DNA of 10,428 nucleotides from Candidatus Zixiibacteriota bacterium (GTDB taxonomy: Bacteria > Zixibacteria > MSB-5A5 > GN15 > PGXB01): the NCBI GenBank assembly GCA_030642025.1, contig DAOWOO010000021.1, forward strand, positions 1 through 10,428, read 5' to 3'. Below are positions 5,922-10,428 of the stretch, piece after piece. The stretch's first letter is position 1, and every line of letters begins with the position of its first letter. The notes under the pieces are model-generated. The model did not search any database. It was not told the DNA's origin and worked only from the letters and a program-made list of their open reading frames with translations. The translations under genes were made by a program, and so were the position numbers.

Positions 5922-7463
5922 ATGAAGAAATTCTATAAAAGCGATGACAGGGGGAATAGCGAATTGAGACAACTTCCCCAAATGCCGCGCGAGGTTTACC
6001 GGGCCCGATTGGTCAAGCATCTTGACTGGAAACGCCTGTTGTGGATTACGGTCGGCCTGACACTTTTTTGTATCGTTTATTTTTCGCCAGCGTGGCCGGA
6101 TGCGGTCGATCCCAACGGTAAAACTTTCGAATTAACCCGGGAGGGCAAAGCGTCGTTGGCCCTGTTCCTACTGGCGGCAACCTGGTGGGTCTTTGAGGTT
6201 CTGCCGATCGGCGTGACCAGTATCGTTATCGGCGTTGTCCAGGCGCTCTTATTGATTCGCCCGGCCAAAACGGCCTTTAACGATTTTATGGACCCGTCGG
6301 TATGGTTTATTATCGGTTCGGTAGTTATCGGCATGGCCTTCACACGTACCGGACTGACAAAACGAATGGCGTATAAAATGCTCACAATCGTGGGCGAACG
6401 CACCAGTATGATATATCTCGGTTGCTTTGTCATGACGGCCGGTTTTACGTTGATCATGGCGCACACCGCGGTGGCGGCGGCGGTTTATCCGCTTCTGATG
6501 GCCATATATTCTCTTTATAGTGACGATGAAAAGCCGACAAAATTCGGCAAGGGGATGTTTATCGGAATGGCTTTTGTGGCCGGAGCCGGAAGCATTATAA
6601 CGCTCTTGGGCGCGGCGCGCGGCGCTGTGGCGATTGGCTTTTTCCGTGACATTACCGGCCGTGAGATTTCATTTTTCGAATTGACTCAGTACATGTTCCC
6701 AATCGGCTTGACCATGGTAATTCTGCTGTGGGGCTTTTTCATGGTTTTTTTCCGCCCGGAAAGGAAGCGAATCGAAGGACTGCGGGAGCGGGCGAGCGCG
6801 CTGTATAATAGTCTGGGCAAAATGGGCAAGACCGAGATAATTACGATTAGCATAGTCCTTCTGACAATAGCCGCCATGAGTCTGCGGAAATTTATTCCCG
6901 GTCTTGACCAGGTAAATAAGAGCGCCATTATACTTGTTTCGACCGTGCTCTTTTTCCTGTTTAAAATTCTGACTATCGAAGATCTGGAAAAAATACCCTG
7001 GAATATAGTTCTGCTATTCGGCGGAGCCATGAGTATCGGCTTCTGTCTGTGGCAAACCGGTGCGGCCGAATGGATTGCCATCGAGTGGCTGGGACTTCTG
7101 GAAGGTGCCAACTGGGTTATCTTTGTGCTGGGTATTGCGCTATTTGTTTTGGTGATGACCAATCTGATAATGAATATTGCGGCTATCGCCATCTCAATGC
7201 CGGTGGCACTGGTTCTGGCGCCTTATATGGGCGTGGCCCCCGAGGTGGTCCTGTTTGCTTCGCTGGTTACGGCGGGTATGCCATTTCTCTTTCTTGTCGG
7301 TGCGGCGCCCAATGCCATCGCCTATGAAAGCAAGCAGTTTACCAGCGGCGAGTTCTTCATGGCCGGGATTCCGGCCAGCATCCTTTTAATGGTCGTTTTG
7401 GCTGTTTTTGTCATGTTAATATGGCCGCTGATGGGAATGCCGGTCACGGTTCCCGCGGGATAA
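5922..7463 (+). CDS. SLC13/DASS-like (Na+/anion symporter superfamily) permease, divergent
   Basis: The 513-residue protein is an integral membrane protein with about a dozen hydrophobic segments from residue 38 to 503, after a charged cytosolic N-terminus. The inverted two-half plan of the divalent anion:sodium symporter family is visible: a first half with AATWWVFEVLPIGVTS and a second with IPWNIVLLFGGAMSIGF, both typical. The signature binding motifs are changed. The first Ser-Asn-Thr is Ala180-His181-Thr182 and the second is Met417-Asn418-Ile419. The first TPPN-type loop is LLGAARGA (about 228-235), while the second keeps PNA (AAPNAI, about 461-466). The family normally moves dicarboxylates, citrate or sulfate with sodium; these changes argue for a different substrate or coupling, so I name none. 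Ribosome site GGAG (5913-5916) precedes the ATG. It follows the CBS gene in one unit and is ended by a hairpin at 7473-7489. Confidence 0.88.
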   Translation: MKKFYKSDDRGNSELRQLPQMPREVYRARLVKHLDWKRLLWITVGLTLFCIVYFSPAWPDAVDPNGKTFELTREGKASLALFLLAATWWVFEVLPIGVTSIVIGVVQALLLIRPAKTAFNDFMDPSVWFIIGSVVIGMAFTRTGLTKRMAYKMLTIVGERTSMIYLGCFVMTAGFTLIMAHTAVAAAVYPLLMAIYSLYSDDEKPTKFGKGMFIGMAFVAGAGSIITLLGAARGAVAIGFFRDITGREISFFELTQYMFPIGLTMVILLWGFFMVFFRPERKRIEGLRERASALYNSLGKMGKTEIITISIVLLTIAAMSLRKFIPGLDQVNKSAIILVSTVLFFLFKILTIEDLEKIPWNIVLLFGGAMSIGFCLWQTGAAEWIAIEWLGLLEGANWVIFVLGIALFVLVMTNLIMNIAAIAISMPVALVLAPYMGVAPEVVLFASLVTAGMPFLFLVGAAPNAIAYESKQFTSGEFFMAGIPASILLMVVLAVFVMLIWPLMGMPVTVPAG

Positions 7464-7472
7464 TAATTGTTG

Positions 7473-7489
7473 CCGCCTTATTAAGGCGG
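7473..7489 (+). terminator. Hairpin after the permease gene, terminator-like
   Basis: CCGCCTT (7473-7479), loop ATT, and AAGGCGG (7483-7489) form a perfect 7-bp GC-rich stem ten bases after the permease stop. Only a broken T-rich run follows (GATTGATTTAT), so termination may be partial. Confidence 0.55.
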
Positions 7490-7512
7490 GATTGATTTAT
7501 AAATGTTCTTCC

Positions 7513-7542
7513 TTGCTTCTGTCTGCCGGGTCGTGTTATAAT
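7513..7542 (+). promoter_or_regulatory. Sigma-70-like promoter of the receiver-kinase gene pair
   Basis: TTGCTT (7513-7518), an 18-base spacer and a perfect TATAAT (7537-7542) lie just after the hairpin that ends the permease unit. Transcription would begin near 7549. The receiver fusion and histidine kinase can therefore be expressed apart from CBS and permease. Confidence 0.6.
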
Positions 7543-7550
7543 GCGATAGT

Positions 7551-7565
7551 GCAAACATTGTTTGC
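7551..7565. promoter_or_regulatory. Inverted repeat GCAAAC-ATT-GTTTGC at the start of transcription
   Basis: A perfect 6-bp inverted repeat with a 3-base centre begins right after the predicted transcription start and ends six bases before the ribosome site AAAGGAG (7571-7577). It is well placed to be an operator, or a leader hairpin affecting translation. Confidence 0.45.
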
Positions 7566-7583
7566 CCCGGAAAGGAGTCTGAA

Positions 7584-8828
7584 ATGGCAATCGTGGCGAT
7601 AATCAGCGGTTCTTTCTGTCACGGCGATGACGTAGCTGATCTGGCGGCTGAGCAAACCGGTTATTCGCGCATTGAGGAGAAGCTTCTTGAAGAAACCTCC
7701 CGGCGATATGACACCAGCCGTGAAAAACTGAGAAAAAGCATGACCGAGACGGGATCGTTTTTCGATAAGTACCGCCGCCTTCGCGAAAAAAACATCGCCC
7801 GTTTAAAGAACGTGCTGGCCGATCTGATTCAATCCGACAATCTGCTGCTTTCGGGACCTGCCGGGCATCTTCTGCCGCGGACAGTTTCCCATACTCTGAA
7901 AGTATGTGTTATCGCCAACATCGACTATCGCATCGAGCAATGCATGAAATCGACCGGCCTGGCCGAAAAAGAGGCCCGGAAAACCGTGCAAAGGGACGAT
8001 GAGGAACTTCTGGAGTGGACAAAATTCCTTTTCAACAAACCGCCGTTCGACGAAACGCTTTATGATATCGTTATTCCGATGCATGATACCTCGGTTGATG
8101 ACGCCGCCGAGATTATACGCCGCCATGTCCAGAGCGATCAGTTGCAGACCACCGGGCGTTCCCGAAAAGCCGCCGGGGATTTTGTTCTGGCATCCAATGT
8201 CAACCTGGCCCTGGTCGAAGCCGGTTATGATCATGAAGTAGCCGCCTATGACGGGCAGGTTACTATCACCATTGATTCATACGTCGATCGCTTGAAACAT
8301 CTCCAGCAGGAACTGGCCGGTATAGCGTCGAAAATGCCGGGGGTGTCCGAGGTTAAAACAAAAATCGGGCCGAATTACAAGGTTCCGGCTGTCAATCCCT
8401 GGTCGAATTTGGAGGGACCGCCGAAAATCCTTCTGGTTGACGATGAGAAAGAATTCGTGCATACGTTGTCGGAACGTCTCGAAACACGTAATCTGGAATC
8501 ATCGGTAGTTTACGACGGTGAACAGGCGCTGGAATTCGTCAATAAGGATGAACCCGATGTTATGGTGCTTGACCTGATGATGCCGGGGATAGACGGTATG
8601 GAAGTTCTGCGCCGGGTCAAAAGCGAACATCCGTATGTCGAGGTGATTATTTTAACCGGTCATGGTTCCGATAAGGAACGGTCCCTGGCCGATGAACTCG
8701 GTGCCTTTGCATACCTTAACAAACCGGTCGGCATAGACGATCTGGCCCGGGTTATGAAGGATGCTTATCAGAAGGTAAACCGGGCCAAGGCGGCCATGCA
8801 GCGCCGCGAGGAATCGGGAAACGATTGA
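7584..8828 (+). CDS. Cytidylate-kinase-like / BON-like / response-regulator receiver fusion protein
   Basis: The 414-residue protein has three parts. Residues about 1-190 resemble the cytidylate-kinase-like (Cytidylate_kin2) fold: AIVAIISGS at the N-terminus, LAAEQTGY, a lid-like arginine-rich stretch, SDNLLLSGPAGHLLP, LKVCVIANIDYRIEQCM, and YDIVIPMHDTSVDDAAEII. The nucleotide loop, normally GSGG-like, reads CHGD (12-15), so catalysis is doubtful. Residues about 198-262 look like a BON domain (NLALVEAGYDHEVAAYDGQ...MPGVSEVKTKIG). Residues 280-400 are a complete receiver: acidic pair Asp286-Asp287, phosphoacceptor Asp330 in VLDLMMPGIDGMEVL, Thr358 and Lys380. There is no DNA-binding or known output domain. 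Ribosome site AAAGGAG (7571-7577) supports the ATG. The sensor kinase follows after 60 bases and is the probable phosphodonor. The receiver call is firm; the kinase-like and BON calls are moderate. Confidence 0.87.
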   Translation: MAIVAIISGSFCHGDDVADLAAEQTGYSRIEEKLLEETSRRYDTSREKLRKSMTETGSFFDKYRRLREKNIARLKNVLADLIQSDNLLLSGPAGHLLPRTVSHTLKVCVIANIDYRIEQCMKSTGLAEKEARKTVQRDDEELLEWTKFLFNKPPFDETLYDIVIPMHDTSVDDAAEIIRRHVQSDQLQTTGRSRKAAGDFVLASNVNLALVEAGYDHEVAAYDGQVTITIDSYVDRLKHLQQELAGIASKMPGVSEVKTKIGPNYKVPAVNPWSNLEGPPKILLVDDEKEFVHTLSERLETRNLESSVVYDGEQALEFVNKDEPDVMVLDLMMPGIDGMEVLRRVKSEHPYVEVIILTGHGSDKERSLADELGAFAYLNKPVGIDDLARVMKDAYQKVNRAKAAMQRREESGND

Positions 8829-8835
8829 ATCCGCC

Positions 8836-8866
8836 CTGACATTCATCAATAGCGACTGTCTATAAA
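8836..8866 (+). promoter_or_regulatory. Weak possible internal promoter before the histidine kinase
   Basis: CTGACA (8836-8841) and TATAAA (8861-8866) are separated by 19 bases in the short gap between receiver and kinase genes. The spacing is long and the genes are close enough to be one transcript, so this may be chance. Confidence 0.2.
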
Positions 8867-8888
8867 TACAGGGAGGCAAAAGGACGTT

Positions 8889-10428
8889 ATGAACAATGTT
8901 CCGTCCGGTCCGGATCAGATACCGGAAAAGGTAAAGGCATCGTTACCGCGTTACCGCCGTCTGAGGCGGTTTATGATTATAATAACATCGTTGACGGCTC
9001 TGATTCCTCTGGCCATTATGGCCTCGATAAACTATCTGCAGGACACTCGCGCATATAAGGCCGAAAGCCACTTTACGATTTCGCGCATCCTGTCGAATAC
9101 CGTTCGAACGCTGAACTTCGTAATAGGCGAAAGGCGCTCGGCGCTTTCCATGGTGATAACCGACCATACCTATGACGAATTATCCGGCGATGAGCAGTTG
9201 AACGATATTTTGATAAATCTCAATAGCTCTTTCGACGGCGGATTTGTCGATCTGGGACTGATCGACTCGGACGGTAATCAACGGTACTATGCCGGACCCT
9301 ACAAGGACCTGAAAGGCAAAAATTACAAGGACCAGTCATCGTTCCATGAAGTAATTTTGCGGGGAGTACATGTCAGTGAGGTCTTTATGGGCCACCGCAA
9401 TTTCCCGCATTTTGTCATTACGGTCAAAAATGAAAAACCAGGCGGTGGTTTTTATGTGCTTCGGGCCACCCTGGATATGGAACTGTTAAATCGACAGATT
9501 TATTCACTTAATCTGGATGCCAATACCGATGCCTTCATTGTCAATTATGAGGGCATCTTACAAACAGCCTCGGCATTCCACGGGGACATTCTTGATACCA
9601 CCGGAATAAAAATCCCACCGCATTCGCGCAACCGGGAAATGATTCTCGAGGCGGCCAAAAAAGACGGCCAATGGGAAACATTCGGTTACACATTTGTCAA
9701 GGATAGTCCGTTCATTCTTATGGCCCAGACCAGGCTTCAGGATCCTCTCTGGCACTGGATATATCACCGCTCGGATGTGTTGTGGATTCTTCTGATTAGT
9801 GTTTCACTCATTTTTATTATTGTTTTTTACAGATCGAATAAAATGATCAGCAGACTTCGGCAGGCCGACGTGGAACGCGCCAAGATATTCCATAACGCCG
9901 AATATACCAATAAAATGGCCACTCTGGGGCGACTGGCCGCCGGCGTGGCGCATGAGATTAACAACCCCCTGGCTATTATCAATGAGAAAGCCGGGCTTTT
10001 AAAAGATATTGCCACCTTTACAAAAGATTTCCCCAAGAAAGAAAAGATACTCAGTCTAATAGATTCGGTTACCCAGTCGGTCGAGCGATGCAGCCGGGTT
10101 ACCCACCGGCTGTTGGGGTTCGGACGGCGGATGGATGTCAGACATGAAATTATCGATCCGAAGCGACTGTTGGAAGAAGTGATCGGGTTTCAGCATACCG
10201 AAGCAACGCACCGGAATATCGAGGTTAACTTCCATTTCCCGGATGAAATACCGAATATCGAAAGCGACCGGGGTCAGCTTCAGCAGGTCTTTTTAAATCT
10301 TGTCAGTAACGCCATTGCGGCTGTCAGCGACGGCGGCAAAGTGGATATCGGCCTCAATAGGCCCAACATCAACGAGATAACGGTTACCATAAGCGATAAC
10401 GGCTCCGGGATTCCCAAAGAGGACTTAA
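8889..10428 (+). CDS. dCache-type sensor histidine kinase, cut at the right edge
   Basis: From ATG at 8889, preceded by AAAGGA (8879-8884), 513 codons are open and the frame runs off the window; the last bases TTAA are not an in-frame stop. Residues about 28-47 and 298-314 are membrane helices. Between them lies a 250-residue extracytoplasmic sensor of dCache type, with the usual long helix (SRILSNTVRTLNFVIGERRS), then FVDLGLIDSDGNQRYYAGPY and GKNYKDQSSFHEVILRG. There is no HAMP domain; a short coiled-coil leads to the dimerisation domain with the H-box LAAGVAHEINNPLAII, phospho-His355. The ATPase domain starts near 455 and shows the N-box LQQVFLNLVSNAIAAV and the G1 box DNGSGIP before the cut, so the remaining ATP-binding motifs are not seen. 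The form is that of NtrB/ZraS-like kinases. It probably phosphorylates Asp330 of the receiver fusion upstream; this pairing is inferred from adjacency. Confidence 0.93.
   Translation, partial: MNNVPSGPDQIPEKVKASLPRYRRLRRFMIIITSLTALIPLAIMASINYLQDTRAYKAESHFTISRILSNTVRTLNFVIGERRSALSMVITDHTYDELSGDEQLNDILINLNSSFDGGFVDLGLIDSDGNQRYYAGPYKDLKGKNYKDQSSFHEVILRGVHVSEVFMGHRNFPHFVITVKNEKPGGGFYVLRATLDMELLNRQIYSLNLDANTDAFIVNYEGILQTASAFHGDILDTTGIKIPPHSRNREMILEAAKKDGQWETFGYTFVKDSPFILMAQTRLQDPLWHWIYHRSDVLWILLISVSLIFIIVFYRSNKMISRLRQADVERAKIFHNAEYTNKMATLGRLAAGVAHEINNPLAIINEKAGLLKDIATFTKDFPKKEKILSLIDSVTQSVERCSRVTHRLLGFGRRMDVRHEIIDPKRLLEEVIGFQHTEATHRNIEVNFHFPDEIPNIESDRGQLQQVFLNLVSNAIAAVSDGGKVDIGLNRPNINEITVTISDNGSGIPKEDL

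Noticed and set aside
6686..7192. Minus-strand open frame of 168 codons within the permease gene
   Set aside because: It mirrors membrane-segment codons of the permease and has no ribosome site or recognisable motif.
1..10428. CRISPR array, tRNA or rRNA genes, insertion sequence or phage genes
   Set aside because: I saw no regularly spaced repeats, no tRNA or rRNA-like stretch, and no transposase, integrase or phage protein pattern on either strand.

Overview
The window looks like chromosomal DNA of a Gram-negative, FCB-like bacterium. The best clue is the secreted protease, whose C-terminus carries the YPNPFNPS-type sorting/FlgD-like tail seen in Bacteroidota relatives and in candidate phyla such as Zixibacteria, Marinimicrobia and KSB1. 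A TolC-type outer-membrane protein and a two-membrane style sensor kinase agree with this. The phylum assignment is an inference; there is no rRNA gene here.

Layout. (1) 1-1006, minus strand: a TetR-family repressor followed by the start of a TolC-like outer-membrane efflux gene that runs off the left edge. A near-consensus sigma-70 promoter drives them, and its -10 box lies inside a perfect 9-bp inverted repeat, so the pair looks like a self-repressed drug-efflux operon. (2) 1007-1306: AT-rich control region. (3) 1307-1687, minus: a small unrecognised gene with an uncertain start. (4) 1688-1974: AT-rich spacer with a 20-bp-period direct repeat and a good promoter. (5) 1975-4455, plus: a large secreted papain-family (C1A) protease with lectin-like, beta-sandwich and sorting domains. 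(6) 4590-5180, minus: a membrane-anchored DUF192 protein, divergent from the next group across a palindrome-rich spacer. (7) 5354 to the right edge, plus: a CBS-domain protein, an SLC13/DASS-like permease with altered binding motifs, then (after a hairpin and a new promoter) a cytidylate-kinase-like/BON/receiver fusion protein and a dCache sensor histidine kinase cut by the window end.

The most interesting part is block 7. A CBS ligand-binding protein, a divergent anion permease, a receiver protein whose other half is a degenerate nucleotide-kinase fold instead of a DNA-binding domain, and a sensor kinase lie co-directionally with short gaps. My reading is a transport-linked signalling module: the kinase senses an extracytoplasmic ligand and phosphorylates the receiver fusion, which may act by protein contact or nucleotide sensing, possibly on the permease, with CBS adding an adenylate-status input. 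That wiring is inference; the gene identities are better supported.
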